Origin: Actinomycetota bacterium
Lineage (GTDB): Bacteria > Actinomycetota > Actinomycetes > Nanopelagicales > Nanopelagicaceae
NCBI GenBank assembly: GCA_026392935.1
Contig: JAPLBE010000011.1
Location: 158,596 to 222,595 of the forward strand
Direction: 5' to 3'
Length of the DNA: 64,000 nucleotides
In this document: positions 1 through 9,808 of the stretch, piece after piece
How positions within the stretch are numbered: the first letter of the stretch is position 1
How the letters are laid out: each line of letters begins with the position of its first letter
Program-made: the position numbers and the translations under genes
Notes under the pieces: generated by a model
Told to the model about the DNA's origin: nothing
The model's input: only the letters and a program-made list of their open reading frames with translations
The model's database searches: none

Positions 1-1
1 C

Positions 2-1858
2 GCGGTGGATATATCGCAACTGGGTGAGTTAAACGCCGAGGTTCTTAAGAACGCGAAATCTATGGGTTTCTCGGATCTACAGATTGCCCGTGTGCGGGGG
101 ATATCAGAAGAAGATGTTCGTAAAGCTCGTCATCATCACAATGTCCGGCCTGTATATAAAACAGTTGATACATGTGCAGCTGAATTCGAAGCATTTACTC
201 CTTACCATTATTCAAGTTATGAAGAAGAGACAGAGGTTCGTCCAAGAACTAAACCGGCCGTAATTATTCTGGGAAGTGGACCGAACAGAATCGGTCAAGG
301 AATCGAATTTGATTACTCATGCGTGCATGCATCCTTCACTTTGAGAGCTGCTGATTATGAAACTGTGATGATTAACTGCAATCCTGAAACTGTCTCAACG
401 GACTACGACACAAGTGATCGACTGTACTTTGAACCACTCACACTCGAAGACGTACTCGAAGTTGTTCATGCTGAAACTGTGGCTGGACCAGTTCTTGGTG
501 TCATTACGCAGCTGGGTGGCCAGACACCACTTGGATTGGCAGCCGGGCTCAAAGCGGCAGGAGTAAAGATTCTTGGAACTTCACCAGAAGCAATTAATCT
601 TGCAGAAGAGCGCGGAGCATTTGGCAAAGTTCTCGCTGATCAGGGTTTAACTGCCCCTGAATTCGGCATGGCATCTTCTGAATTAGAAGCACTGGATATC
701 GCGCAAAGAATTGGATACCCAGTCCTTGTCCGGCCTAGTTTTGTTTTAGGTGGACGCGGAATGGAGATCGTTTATGACGATCAATCACTCGCTGGATTTA
801 TCTCACGGGCAACTGATATCACACCCGATCATCCGGTTCTTGTAGATAGATTTTTGGATTCGGCAATTGAGTTAGATGTTGACGCTCTCTATGACGGTAC
901 TGAACTTTTTCTTGGTGGAATCATGGAACACATTGAAGAGGCGGGAATCCATTCGGGTGATAGCGCTTGCGTTCTTCCTGCAATGACTATTTCGGATGTG
1001 CAACGAGCTGCTATTCGTGAAGCAACACTGAAGATTGCGCAAGGTGTTGATGTGCGCGGACTGATTAACATTCAGTTCGCTCTGGCTGAAAATGTGCTTT
1101 ATGTACTGGAAGCTAATCCTCGCGCATCTCGAACCGTTCCCTTTGTCAGTAAAGCGACCGGTGTGCCACTTGCAAAAGCGGCTGCCCGTATTTCTCTCGG
1201 CTCAACGATTGCCTCATTGCGTGCGGAAGGCTTACTACCTGTAACTGGCGATGCCATAGCGAAGGGAATTAGCGTTAAGGAAGCGGTACTCCCGTGGAAT
1301 CGATTTAGACGTGTTGATGGTCGCGGTGTAGATGCTGTTCTAGGGCCAGAGATGAGATCCACCGGTGAGGTCATGGGAATTGCTACAAGTTTCGGGGAAG
1401 CCTATGCGAAATCGCAGATTAGCTCCTTCGGCTCTCTTCCTAAATCTGGAACCGTCTTTATCTCACTCGCTAATAAGGATAAGAATTCAGGAATAATCCC
1501 TGCGCGAGAATTGAATAATCTCGGCTTTAGAATCCTCGCCACCGATGGAACCGCAAAACTATTGAATGAGAATGGAATTAGCGCGATAGTTGTGCGAAAG
1601 AATTCTCAAGGAACTGGGCCAATGGGAGAGAAAACGATTGTGGAACTTCTCAACGGCGGAGATATTGATCTTGTGATAAATACACCAGTTGGTAGGGGAA
1701 CGCGTGCAGATGGTTGGGCAATACGAACTGCTGCGGTTCAGCGATCGATTCCAATTATCACTACAACTGCGGGATTCAGCGCCGCTGTTCAAGGAATCAA
1801 AGCTCTTCAAACAGGAATACTGAGTGTTTCACCGATTCAAGACTGGTTGAAACAGTAA
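2..1858 (+). CDS. carB: Carbamoyl-phosphate synthase large subunit, C-terminal part
   Basis: Makes carbamoyl phosphate from bicarbonate, ATP and glutamine-derived ammonia for pyrimidine and arginine synthesis. The frame is open at the left edge, so only the last ~618 residues of a protein normally ~1,070-1,110 long are present. Visible are the second synthase unit, with a nucleotide-binding loop [15 protein letters not shown] near residue 92 and an ATP-grasp core ([16 protein letters not shown]), followed from about residue 480 by an MGS-like allosteric domain ([10 protein letters not shown]). The stop shares one base with the pyrK start, which places it in the pyr operon. Family assignment is certain; the true start is outside the window. 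Confidence 0.97.
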   Translation, partial: AVDISQLGELNAEVLKNAKSMGFSDLQIARVRGISEEDVRKARHHHNVRPVYKTVDTCAAEFEAFTPYHYSSYEEETEVRPRTKPAVIILGSGPNRIGQGIEFDYSCVHASFTLRAADYETVMINCNPETVSTDYDTSDRLYFEPLTLEDVLEVVHAETVAGPVLGVITQLGGQTPLGLAAGLKAAGVKILGTSPEAINLAEERGAFGKVLADQGLTAPEFGMASSELEALDIAQRIGYPVLVRPSFVLGGRGMEIVYDDQSLAGFISRATDITPDHPVLVDRFLDSAIELDVDALYDGTELFLGGIMEHIEEAGIHSGDSACVLPAMTISDVQRAAIREATLKIAQGVDVRGLINIQFALAENVLYVLEANPRASRTVPFVSKATGVPLAKAAARISLGSTIASLRAEGLLPVTGDAIAKGISVKEAVLPWNRFRRVDGRGVDAVLGPEMRSTGEVMGIATSFGEAYAKSQISSFGSLPKSGTVFISLANKDKNSGIIPARELNNLGFRILATDGTAKLLNENGISAIVVRKNSQGTGPMGEKTIVELLNGGDIDLVINTPVGRGTRADGWAIRTAAVQRSIPIITTTAGFSAAVQGIKALQTGILSVSPIQDWLKQ

Positions 1859-2706
1859 TGGCGACGATAAATAAGAGTGCAACACAAATTAATGCCACGA
1901 TTCTTTCGAACAAAAGGGTTGGTTCCTACCACCAAATTCTGATTAACGTTGGAGATGTGGTGAAGAACTGCAGGCCTGGCAATTTCGTAGCAATCAGTGT
2001 TGGTGGAGATTCTTCTAAGATGATTCTTCGTAGAGCCTTTGCTATCTCAAGAGTTTCAGAAAATTCGCAATATGGTGGATCGATGGAGTTAATTGTTGCT
2101 CCACATGGTTCTGGTTCTAAATGGCTTTGTTCTCTTCCTGAAGGTAGCGAATTAGATATCGTAGCTCCACTAGGAACTGCATTCGGTATTCCTACTGAAC
2201 CAATCAATGCGTTACTTATTGGTGGGGGATATGGATCCGCACCGCTATTTGGTTTAGCTGATGTGTTAAAAGCTCGAAATTGCAAGGTAGATATGTTGCT
2301 TGGGGCAAGTGTGGGTGCGAAAATTTATGCCCCCCTAGAAGGCAAGAGGTCAGTCAACTCATTAAAAATTTATACAGAAGATGGATCCATGGGAGAGAAG
2401 GGACGTGTTACCGAATCACTTCTGGAAATCGTCTCTAATCGAGGCATAGATGTGATTTATTCCTGTGGACCCATGGGTATGTTGCGTGCAATCACTGAAT
2501 TAGTGGCTGCCACCGATGTGATTCACCAATGTGCGGTCGAAGAATCTATGGCGTGTGGAATTGGTATCTGTATGACATGCGTACTGCCTGTCGAAAATGA
2601 AGACGGACAAGTTGCGATGCTTCGTTCGTGTATAGACGGCCCAGTGATGGATGGTTCAAAAGTAAAGTGGGATCTCGTTGGACAGATTCCCGAGGTTCAA
2701 CAATGA
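1858..2706 (+). CDS. pyrK: Dihydroorotate dehydrogenase electron-transfer subunit PyrK
   Basis: FAD/[2Fe-2S] subunit that passes electrons from PyrD (class 1B) to NAD+. The sequence shows an FAD-binding segment (LRRAFAISRV), a nucleotide-binding glycine run (LLIGGGYGSAPL) and a C-terminal iron-sulfur motif with Cys233, Cys238, Cys241 and Cys258 (spacing C-x4-C-x2-C-x16-C), as expected for PyrK. I chose the ATG at 1858, which overlaps the carB stop by one base, over an upstream in-frame ATG that would run inside carB. The stop overlaps the pyrD start by four bases. 282 residues, slightly above the usual 250-280. Confidence 0.95.
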   Translation: MATINKSATQINATILSNKRVGSYHQILINVGDVVKNCRPGNFVAISVGGDSSKMILRRAFAISRVSENSQYGGSMELIVAPHGSGSKWLCSLPEGSELDIVAPLGTAFGIPTEPINALLIGGGYGSAPLFGLADVLKARNCKVDMLLGASVGAKIYAPLEGKRSVNSLKIYTEDGSMGEKGRVTESLLEIVSNRGIDVIYSCGPMGMLRAITELVAATDVIHQCAVEESMACGIGICMTCVLPVENEDGQVAMLRSCIDGPVMDGSKVKWDLVGQIPEVQQ

Positions 2707-3644
2707 GCCTGCCCGTGGATCTCTCGACGACGCTAGGAAACGCTTGGTTTCCTTCACCAATATTTACCGCGAGTGGATGTGCGAGCAGCGGTAAAGAACT
2801 TGCTCAATTTTTTGCGTTAAAAGATGTAGGAGCAATTGTCACTAAGTCGGTCATGAGTAAGCCCAGACATGGTCGTCCAACTCCGAGAATGGCAGAGACT
2901 CCTTCTGGAATGTTAAATTCGATTGGCCTGCAGGGCCCTGGCATAGATTCCTTTTTAGCCAATGACGTACCGTGGCTGCTAGAACAGAAAGCACGTGTTG
3001 TGGTTTCAATTGCAGGTGAAACTATTGAAGAGTATTCAACTCTGGCACGAAAGCTTCGAAGTGTTTCAGGAATTAGTGCTGTAGAGGTAAATATCTCGTG
3101 CCCAAACGTGGAGAATCGGGGATTAGTCTTTGCGTGCGATCCTGATGCTTCTAGGAGAGTCATTGATGGTGTTCGTAAAACTATCGGTGGAGAACTTCCG
3201 ATTATTGCCAAGCTCTCACCCGATGTAACGAATCTTCCAGAGATAGCACGTGGTGTTGTAGATGCGGGTGCAGATGCATTAGCTCTCATCAACACTGTTC
3301 TTGGAATGGTGATCAATGTTGACACTATGAAACCTCATTTAGGCGGCAAGACTGGCGGTCTTTCTGGTCCAGCGATTAAACCAATTGCAGTGCGCGCTGT
3401 TTATCAGGTTCACGCAGCCCTTCCCGAGGTTCCAATTCTCGGAATGGGTGGAGTTTCATCAGGACGAGATGCATTTGAGTTGATTTTGGCAGGTGCATCC
3501 GCGGTATCGATTGGCACAGCAAGTTTCGGAAATCCGACTGCACTTATTCGTATCCAAAATGAGTTGCGAGATATTCTTGCTGCAAAAGGTTTTGCCACCT
3601 TGCAACAAGCGGTCGGATTTGCACATAGAGAGGAGACCCAATGA
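2703..3644 (+). CDS. pyrD: Dihydroorotate dehydrogenase, class 1B catalytic subunit
   Basis: FMN-dependent oxidation of dihydroorotate to orotate in the cytosol. Class 1B is indicated by the adjacent PyrK and by a cysteine as catalytic base (Cys133 in NISCPN), where class 2 enzymes use serine. FMN/phosphate-binding stretches LALINTVLGM and GMGGVSSGRDAFE are present. The start at 2703 gives the conserved N-terminus (LGNAWFPSPIFTASGC) and an ATGA overlap with pyrK; the longer open frame would run back into pyrK. 313 residues, typical. Translationally coupled to pyrF by another ATGA. Confidence 0.96.
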   Translation: MSLPVDLSTTLGNAWFPSPIFTASGCASSGKELAQFFALKDVGAIVTKSVMSKPRHGRPTPRMAETPSGMLNSIGLQGPGIDSFLANDVPWLLEQKARVVVSIAGETIEEYSTLARKLRSVSGISAVEVNISCPNVENRGLVFACDPDASRRVIDGVRKTIGGELPIIAKLSPDVTNLPEIARGVVDAGADALALINTVLGMVINVDTMKPHLGGKTGGLSGPAIKPIAVRAVYQVHAALPEVPILGMGGVSSGRDAFELILAGASAVSIGTASFGNPTALIRIQNELRDILAAKGFATLQQAVGFAHREETQ

Positions 3645-4342
3645 AGGCTCCGATTGTGTTAGCGATTGATACTAATGATTTGCAGACTGCGCAGAAATGG
3701 ATAGCAGCAACTCAGGAGAGTGTTTCAGTTGTGAAATTAGGTCTCGAATTTTTCCTCACTTTCGGAGCAGAAGGTGTCCGTGCAATAAGGAGTGTTACAG
3801 ATGCTGATATTTTTCTTGATCTAAAATTGCACGATATCCCGCATACAGTCTCGGGAGCGGCTAAGGCAGTGAGTGAACTAGCTCCTACATATCTGACAGT
3901 CCATGCATCTGGAGGCCGCGCTATGGTGAGCGCCGCAGTTGCGGCCCTTCCTTCGACGCATGTAACAGCAGTAACAATTCTTACATCGTTATCAGAGGAA
4001 GATTTATTTGAGATTGGTTATGCAAATAACGCACTTGAAAGCGCAGTAGCTTTGGCAAAGATGTCAGTCGCAGCGGGTGCAAAAGCAATAGTGTGTTCGC
4101 CGTTAGAAATATCAGCGATAAGGTCCGCTGTTGGCATTGGTCCGGTAATCATCACACCGGGTGTACGTCCACTTTCAGAAGTTGGCTCTGATGATCAGAA
4201 GAGGACAATGACTCCACGTGATGCCATAGCGGCAGGTGCGAGCCTGGTTGTAATTGGAAGACCAATCACCGGCGCTTGGAAAGATGGAGCCGATGCTATG
4301 AAACTGAAAGCTCGTCTTATCGCAGATGAGATTCTGAAGTAA
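3641..4342 (+). CDS. pyrF: Orotidine 5'-phosphate decarboxylase
   Basis: Decarboxylates OMP to UMP, the last step of de novo pyrimidine synthesis. The charged catalytic motif DLKLHDIPHT (D-x-K-x-x-D) lies near residue 60, and the phosphate-gripper loop VIGRPITGA is near the C-terminus. At 233 residues it resembles the short bacterial type (~230-245) rather than the ~280-residue mycobacterial form. The ATG overlaps the pyrD stop by four bases and 9 bp separate it from the next gene. Confidence 0.96.
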   Translation: MKAPIVLAIDTNDLQTAQKWIAATQESVSVVKLGLEFFLTFGAEGVRAIRSVTDADIFLDLKLHDIPHTVSGAAKAVSELAPTYLTVHASGGRAMVSAAVAALPSTHVTAVTILTSLSEEDLFEIGYANNALESAVALAKMSVAAGAKAIVCSPLEISAIRSAVGIGPVIITPGVRPLSEVGSDDQKRTMTPRDAIAAGASLVVIGRPITGAWKDGADAMKLKARLIADEILK

Positions 4343-4351
4343 ATTTCTCCC

Positions 4352-5224
4352 ATGGGATCCCCACCTCAACTATCTGAGTTAGAGAGAGCGCAGGCGCTTG
4401 TCAAAGCCAAGGTCTCCAGACAAGAGCGCGCGCGTGTTAAGAATCAGGTGAAGAGTAATGAATTGTCTATCTCTGAAGTTTTAGAGCTGGCTAGTAGAAA
4501 CGAAGCCATAGCGAAAATGAGGGTTCTAGAACTGATTGAATCCAAGAGTGGTGTGGGCAAGATTAGGGGGAAGGCGATTTTAGAGAAGCTTGGAATTTCT
4601 CAAACTCGACGTCTTCAGGGATTGGGTAGACACCAAAGGACTCAACTTCTCAAGGAATTTTCGGCACCATCTATTCTCACTCGTGGAAGGCTGATTGTAC
4701 TTTCAGGACCTGGGGGAGTTGGTAAGAGCACTGTTGCTAAGAAACTTCGGCAAGAGTCACCATTTCTAGTCAGCGTTTCAGCAACAACTCGACCACCTAG
4801 ATTTAATGAAGAAGATGGCGTTGATTATCTATTTTTCTCGAAGGATCAATTTGATGCGGCGATAAAAGAAGGAACGTTCCTTGAATGGGCTGAGTTTGCT
4901 GGAAATAGATATGGAACTCCATTTGCTCCGGTTGAGAAAGCTCTAAGCTCAGGAAAGAGTGTTCTTCTTGAGATTGAGATTGAAGGAGCGAAGCAAGTTA
5001 AAGCAAAGATGCCAGAAGCGCTATTAGTGTTTCTCGAACCACCAACCTGGGAAGAGTTGGTGTCACGTCTTGAGGGCCGAGGCACCGATAGCCCTGAAAG
5101 GCGAGCAGCGCGATTGGCACTTGCTCAGGAAGAGATGGCCGCAGCCTCTTTCTTCGATAAAGTCCTCACAAATGACCAGGTCGAGAAGGTAGTCGCCAGC
5201 CTGATAGAATTCGCATCTGCCTAA
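4352..5224 (+). CDS. gmk: Fusion of integration host factor mIHF and guanylate kinase
   Basis: A single uninterrupted 290-residue frame. Residues 1-~104 match actinobacterial integration host factor, a small DNA-binding nucleoid protein: basic N-terminal helix, the helix-two-turn-helix run SGVGKIRGKAILEKLGIS, then TRRLQGLGRHQR and LLKEFS. Residues ~112-290 are guanylate kinase (GMP + ATP to GDP + ADP), with P-loop GPGGVGKST at 119-127, GMP-binding SATTRPPR and the lid sequence GRGTDSPE. In most actinobacteria mihF and gmk are separate adjacent genes. Here no stop or plausible start lies between them, only a short linker (APSILT). I infer one protein that could hold GMP kinase on the nucleoid; processing into two products cannot be excluded. 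Confidence 0.93.
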   Translation: MGSPPQLSELERAQALVKAKVSRQERARVKNQVKSNELSISEVLELASRNEAIAKMRVLELIESKSGVGKIRGKAILEKLGISQTRRLQGLGRHQRTQLLKEFSAPSILTRGRLIVLSGPGGVGKSTVAKKLRQESPFLVSVSATTRPPRFNEEDGVDYLFFSKDQFDAAIKEGTFLEWAEFAGNRYGTPFAPVEKALSSGKSVLLEIEIEGAKQVKAKMPEALLVFLEPPTWEELVSRLEGRGTDSPERRAARLALAQEEMAAASFFDKVLTNDQVEKVVASLIEFASA

Positions 5225-5254
5225 ACAGGCGAAGTACATTTCAAGGAGTAAATC

Positions 5255-5515
5255 ATGAGCGCACATATGGACGGAATTACTAATCCACCGATTGATGAAT
5301 TGCTCGATAAGGCAGGATCTAAGTACAGCCTCGTTCTCTATGCGGCAAAGCGTGCTCGCCAAATCAATGCGTATTACTCACAACTCGGCGAAGGCCTCCT
5401 TGAATACGTGGGTCCGCTTGTAGACACACACGTCCACGAGAAGCCACTGTCAATTGCACTTCGTGAAATTAACGAGGGACTTTTGACAATCGAAAATCTC
5501 GAACCTACTGCCTAA
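5255..5515 (+). CDS. rpoZ: RNA polymerase omega subunit
   Basis: Small subunit that helps fold and assemble the beta' subunit of RNA polymerase. 86 residues, with the characteristic [27 protein letters not shown] core near the N-terminus and the conserved [12 protein letters not shown] segment. A good Shine-Dalgarno sequence (AAGGAG at 5243-5248) lies six bases before the ATG. It follows gmk and precedes coaBC, the standard gmk-rpoZ-coaBC order of actinobacteria. Confidence 0.96.
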   Translation: MSAHMDGITNPPIDELLDKAGSKYSLVLYAAKRARQINAYYSQLGEGLLEYVGPLVDTHVHEKPLSIALREINEGLLTIENLEPTA

Positions 5516-5528
5516 TTAGCGTAAAACG

Positions 5529-6713
5529 ATGCATGCAAGTGGCCGTGAAGTAATTCTCGGTGTGGGTGGCGGTATCGCTGCTTACAAATCCTGTGACTTA
5601 TTGCGTCGTCTACTTGATAAGGGATTTTCAGTCACCGTAGTTCCGACTCCATCTAGTTTGAATTTCGTTGGAAAAGCAACATGGGAAGCCCTTTCTGGAA
5701 GAAATGTTACAACTGAGGTATTTGAAAGTGTTAACGAAGTTCGTCATATCTCACTTGCTAAGCAAGCGGATTACATAGTCATTGCTCCCGCTACGGCAGA
5801 TTTGCTGGCTCGCCTCGCATTTGGAAGAGCTGATGACCTTTTGACCAATGTATTTCTAGCCTCGGATTCACCAAAATTGATAGTGCCGGCAATGCATCCC
5901 CAAATGTGGAGCAATGAGGCGACTGTCGCAAATGTCGAAACCCTACGAGCCCGAGGGATTACTGTGTTGGATCCCGATGTAGGCGCCCTCACAAGTGGTG
6001 ATGTCGGACAAGGAAGATTTCCTGAAACAGCAAGAATTATTGCCGAGTTCGAAAGAGTTATTTCAAAGGGTCTGGATTACTCAGGTAAACGTGTTCTTGT
6101 CACGGCAGGTGGAACACGGGAACCGATAGACCCTGTCAGATATATCGGAAATAGTTCATCGGGAAAACAAGGATTTGCGATCGCAAGGAATGCTCTCAGC
6201 CGCGGTGCGGAGGTAACTCTCATTTCAGCGAATACCTCACTGCCGGATATCGATGGAGTTCGAACAATCCGTGTTCAAACTGCTGCCGAAATGCACGCGG
6301 AAGTATTTCGTGAATTTCCGCAGTGCGACCTTCTTGTGATGACTGCCGCTGTTGCTGATGCAAAACCTTTGCAAGTTCTCGATACCAAAATCAAAAAGAG
6401 TGATCTCAAGAGCATTGAATTAACTGAAAATGAAGATATCTTGAAATCGGTGGCCGAGATTAAGAACCACCAAATAATCGTTGCGTTCGCGGCGGAAACT
6501 TCTCATGATGTAGCGCAGGCACAGGAAAAAATGATCAGCAAGGGTGCGGATATCCTTTACCTCAACGATATTAGCCATGGAGATATTTTCAATAGTGAGA
6601 CAACATATGGCGAGATATTCATTAAAGGTGGAAGCTCGCACAAAGTGGCCAAAACCACGAAAGACACGCTTGGTGAGGAACTACTCAATCAGGCCTTAGT
6701 TCAGTTAGGTTAA
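5529..6713 (+). CDS. coaBC: Bifunctional phosphopantothenoylcysteine decarboxylase/synthetase
   Basis: Two steps of coenzyme A synthesis: CTP-dependent joining of cysteine to phosphopantothenate (CoaB) and decarboxylation to phosphopantetheine (CoaC). Residues 1-~185 are the flavin-dependent CoaC domain, with [11 protein letters not shown], the catalytic-histidine segment EVRHISLA and [14 protein letters not shown]. It has PAMH where many families have PAMN, as I recall is usual in actinobacteria. The CoaB domain follows with [18 protein letters not shown] and a lysine-rich KIKKSD loop. 394 residues, normal length. The ATG at 5529 lacks a clear ribosome-binding site. Confidence 0.95.
   Translation: MHASGREVILGVGGGIAAYKSCDLLRRLLDKGFSVTVVPTPSSLNFVGKATWEALSGRNVTTEVFESVNEVRHISLAKQADYIVIAPATADLLARLAFGRADDLLTNVFLASDSPKLIVPAMHPQMWSNEATVANVETLRARGITVLDPDVGALTSGDVGQGRFPETARIIAEFERVISKGLDYSGKRVLVTAGGTREPIDPVRYIGNSSSGKQGFAIARNALSRGAEVTLISANTSLPDIDGVRTIRVQTAAEMHAEVFREFPQCDLLVMTAAVADAKPLQVLDTKIKKSDLKSIELTENEDILKSVAEIKNHQIIVAFAAETSHDVAQAQEKMISKGADILYLNDISHGDIFNSETTYGEIFIKGGSSHKVAKTTKDTLGEELLNQALVQLG
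6706..6711 (+). promoter_or_regulatory. Candidate -10 element for leaderless metK transcript
   Basis: TAGGTT lies six bases before the metK ATG and overlaps the end of coaBC. No Shine-Dalgarno sequence precedes metK. The same spacing recurs at several other genes in the window, which supports a leaderless start here. No convincing -35 element is visible. Confidence 0.35.
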
Positions 6714-6717
6714 CCCA

Positions 6718-7908
6718 ATGTCAAAGCGCCTATTCACATCAGAGTCCGTTACCGAAGGTCATCCAGATAAGATCGCAGATCAAATCTCGGATGCAATTTT
6801 GGACTCACTTCTTGAGCAAGATTCATCTAGCCGCGTTGCAGTTGAGACTCTCATAACGACTGGACAGGTTCACGTTGCTGGTGAGGTAACAACTAAAGGA
6901 TATGCCGATGTTATGGGAATCGTGCGCGATACCGTTATAGATATTGGTTACGATTCTTCGGTAAAAGGCTTCGACGGAAATAGTTGTGGAGTTTCAATTT
7001 CTATCGGCCAACAATCTCCAGATATCGCTCAGGGTGTTAATGATGCATTTGAGCATCGTGTCGCTGCTGCGGCAGATCCACTTGACTTACAAGGTGCAGG
7101 CGATCAAGGTCTTATGTTTGGTTATGCATGTGATGACACGAAAGAGTTGATGCCCCTCCCAATATGGTTAGCCCACGAACTTGCGCAGCAACTTTCCAAG
7201 GTGCGCAAATCTGGTGCACTTCCATATCTCCGCCCTGACGGTAAGACTCAGGTAACTATTGAATACGACGGTGATCGTGCTATCGCACTTGATACAGTCG
7301 TTATTTCTAGTCAACATGCTGAAGAAGTTGATGTAGTCAAGCAACTCACTCCAGAAGTAATTGCTCAGGTCATTGATCCAGTTTTAGCAAAGATTGATCT
7401 TCCGCGTAAAGATATGCGTGTTCTTATCAACCCAACCGGCCGTTTCGTTATTGGCGGTCCCATGGGCGATGCAGGACTTACCGGACGAAAGATCATTGTT
7501 GATACCTACGGCGGAATGGCTCGCCACGGTGGTGGTGCGTTCTCTGGAAAAGACCCATCAAAGGTAGATCGTTCAGCGGCCTACGCAATGCGATGGGTAG
7601 CAAAGAACGTTGTTGCTGCAGGTCTAGCCCGTCGTTGTGAGGTGCAAGTGGCATATGCAATTGGAAAAGCTCAACCTGTTGGAGTTTTCGTAGAAACTTT
7701 CGGGACTGAAACCGTTCCAGTGCAAAAGATTCAGGATGCAGTAACCACTGTGTTCGATCTACGTCCAGCTGCAATTATTCGCGACTTGAATCTCAAGCGT
7801 CCAATTTATTCAGAGACCGCTGCTTATGGTCACTTCGGCCGCGAGCTCCCTAATTTTACGTGGGAAGCAACTAATCGCGTGACGGAACTTCAAGCAGCAG
7901 TTAAATAG
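6718..7908 (+). CDS. metK: S-adenosylmethionine synthetase
   Basis: Makes S-adenosylmethionine from methionine and ATP; the product feeds the methyltransferases in this window (RsmB, TrmI, TlyA). 396 residues, typical. Motifs: [18 protein letters not shown] at the N-terminus with the ATP/Mg histidine, [12 protein letters not shown] (methionine-binding hexapeptide region) and [19 protein letters not shown] (P-loop-like). Four bases separate it from the coaBC stop. Expression may come from read-through of coaBC, from the -10-like element just upstream, or both. Confidence 0.97.
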   Translation: MSKRLFTSESVTEGHPDKIADQISDAILDSLLEQDSSSRVAVETLITTGQVHVAGEVTTKGYADVMGIVRDTVIDIGYDSSVKGFDGNSCGVSISIGQQSPDIAQGVNDAFEHRVAAAADPLDLQGAGDQGLMFGYACDDTKELMPLPIWLAHELAQQLSKVRKSGALPYLRPDGKTQVTIEYDGDRAIALDTVVISSQHAEEVDVVKQLTPEVIAQVIDPVLAKIDLPRKDMRVLINPTGRFVIGGPMGDAGLTGRKIIVDTYGGMARHGGGAFSGKDPSKVDRSAAYAMRWVAKNVVAAGLARRCEVQVAYAIGKAQPVGVFVETFGTETVPVQKIQDAVTTVFDLRPAAIIRDLNLKRPIYSETAAYGHFGRELPNFTWEATNRVTELQAAVK

Positions 7909-7923
7909 TCAGCTGGTAGTGAA

Positions 7924-9795
7924 GTGGCGCCCGTAAAGCCACTTCGTCTCAAAAGCGAACGCGTACATAAATCGAGGGGGCCTATCGCCTCGACAGCACC
8001 ATGTTGCGAAGTTCTTGTTGACACCGGGGTCTACCATCTCGATGGAGCCTTCACTTATGTCGTACCTGAATCACTCTCTGAGATCTGCCAGACAGGCACG
8101 AGAATCCAAGTTCCATTTAATGGAAGAGAACTCGAAGGGATTGTCGTACGACGATTCTCTAGTGATTCAACTGGGGGATTCAAACCGATTTCAAAGGTTC
8201 TCACACCGTTCCCTGTTGCTTCAGATACTTCGTTAGAGCTAATCAAAGAGGTAGCCAAACATTGGGCGGCGCACCCCTTTGACGTTTTCCGATCCGCTAT
8301 CCCAGCTCGGGTAACCTCAGTTGATAAAGAAACCTGGAAGTTGCCAGTTGCGAAAGAGTTTTCCGGGATATCCGAAGTTGAATATTTTGCACTCCCACCC
8401 TCTGAAAATCCCTTCTTGGTTATTTCTAAGTTTGTCGCAGATGTCAGGAAGACTGGATCGGTCTTGATTATTGTGCCGGATTCAAGGTCGATAGCTCGTC
8501 TCTTGTCTCAGATGCCTACCGCGATTGTTCTTGATTCAGACCTTGAGCGGACCAACCGTTACGAGAATTTCTTGAGTGCAAAATATTCCCAAGGAAATAT
8601 TGTCCTAGGAACTCGTTCGGCAATTTTTGCTGATATTTCAGATCTTGAAAGAGTCGTGATTTATGATGAAGGATCGGAGAATTATTATGAACCTAGAACT
8701 CCAGGATGGAATGTTCGCGATGTGGCATTTATTCGCGCACGTCTGCAATCATTTTCCCTAAACTTCCTAGGCTACGCACCAAGTATCGAAATAAGTTCAC
8801 TTATTGAAAGCAAGAGGATCGGACACCGAGTACATGATTCTCGACTATCGGTGACTAGCTTTCAGCCAGAGTTCGCGCAGCTGCTTCCGGGAAAAATTAT
8901 TAAAGAAACCAAGAGCGCACTCGCTCTTGGTCCTGTGCTCATGATTGCGCCACGAAAAGGGTACGCTCAAGGAATTCAATGTTCTAAATGTAGAAATGTT
9001 GCACTGTGCACCTGCGGCGGTAGATATTTTAAAGCTTCCGAGGCAGCGCCTCTGGAATGCTCGCTTTGTGGGACTCAGGAAAAGAATTGGATATGTACTT
9101 GGTGCAAAGCAACCACTCAATTTCTTCTTTCTCGGGGGAGTGCACGTTTTGCGCATGAGATAGGTCGAGCGATTCCCGGTGTAGTCATTGCAACTTCAGA
9201 AGGTGACCGAATCATTGAAGACGGAACAATCAACGAAGGAATAGTTATCGCGACTCCAGGTTCAGCGCCCTATGTCACTGGCGGATATGCCGCAGTTGTA
9301 TTTCTTGAAGCAGAGTCACTTTTGGCTCAAGCAGACTTAAGGGCGCAGGAGAGAGCCCGGAACATAGTCTTTCTTCACTCTAGCCTCATTTCGCATTCTG
9401 GAAAAATTCTTTTGGTTATTAATCATGAGAATCCACTTGTAGGTTCCTTGTCTTCCTGGAAACCATCACTTTTATCAAACAGGGATTTGCGCGAACGCCA
9501 AGAAGCTTCCTTACCGCCATTTATGAGCGCCGTCGTAATGGATATCGAAAAAGAGGAGTCGACGTCACTAGTTCAAGGATTAGAACAAGCTCAAAGAGAT
9601 TTGCGAATTCCCAAGACATCGAGGATTTTGGGTCCCTCGCTACTAAAGAGCGGCCTGCATAGAGTCCTGATACTTACTCCACATGAATCTTCCTCAATTC
9701 TTACTGATTTGATTCATGAATTCCAGCGAAGAAGAAGTGCTTCGGGTAAAAGCCTGCTCTCCTTGCGAATAGATCCGTATTCTCTCTCACGATAG
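7924..9795 (+). CDS. priA: PriA-like replication restart protein, helicase-defective
   Basis: PriA recognises forked DNA and reloads the replisome. 623 residues with the N-terminal 3'-DNA-binding domain (VDTGVYHLDGAFTYVVPE; RIQVPFNGRELEGIV) and the zinc region with paired cysteines (CSKC, CTC, CSLC, CTWC; about residues 350-400). The helicase motifs are eroded: there is no GxxxxGKT Walker A, and the DEAH position reads YDEGSENYYEPRTPGW. As I recall, actinobacterial PriA proteins commonly lack a working ATPase, so this is probably a structural restart factor. The GTG start at 7924 sits 15 bp after metK; the ribosome-binding site is weak. Confidence 0.9.
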   Translation: MAPVKPLRLKSERVHKSRGPIASTAPCCEVLVDTGVYHLDGAFTYVVPESLSEICQTGTRIQVPFNGRELEGIVVRRFSSDSTGGFKPISKVLTPFPVASDTSLELIKEVAKHWAAHPFDVFRSAIPARVTSVDKETWKLPVAKEFSGISEVEYFALPPSENPFLVISKFVADVRKTGSVLIIVPDSRSIARLLSQMPTAIVLDSDLERTNRYENFLSAKYSQGNIVLGTRSAIFADISDLERVVIYDEGSENYYEPRTPGWNVRDVAFIRARLQSFSLNFLGYAPSIEISSLIESKRIGHRVHDSRLSVTSFQPEFAQLLPGKIIKETKSALALGPVLMIAPRKGYAQGIQCSKCRNVALCTCGGRYFKASEAAPLECSLCGTQEKNWICTWCKATTQFLLSRGSARFAHEIGRAIPGVVIATSEGDRIIEDGTINEGIVIATPGSAPYVTGGYAAVVFLEAESLLAQADLRAQERARNIVFLHSSLISHSGKILLVINHENPLVGSLSSWKPSLLSNRDLRERQEASLPPFMSAVVMDIEKEESTSLVQGLEQAQRDLRIPKTSRILGPSLLKSGLHRVLILTPHESSSILTDLIHEFQRRRSASGKSLLSLRIDPYSLSR

Positions 9796-9796
9796 G

Positions 9797-9802
9797 TAAG
9801 AT
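9797..9802 (+). promoter_or_regulatory. Candidate -10 element for leaderless def transcript
   Basis: TAAGAT is followed by six bases and then the def ATG, so the likely transcription start is at or next to the start codon. No Shine-Dalgarno sequence fits the remaining space. A -35 box is not obvious. Confidence 0.45.
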
Positions 9803-9808
9803 AAGAAC

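Noticed and set aside
4691..4693. Internal CTG preceded by GGAAGG as a separate start for guanylate kinase
   Set aside because: There is no spacer between the purine-rich stretch and the codon, and CTG is a very poor start. The fused frame needs no internal start.
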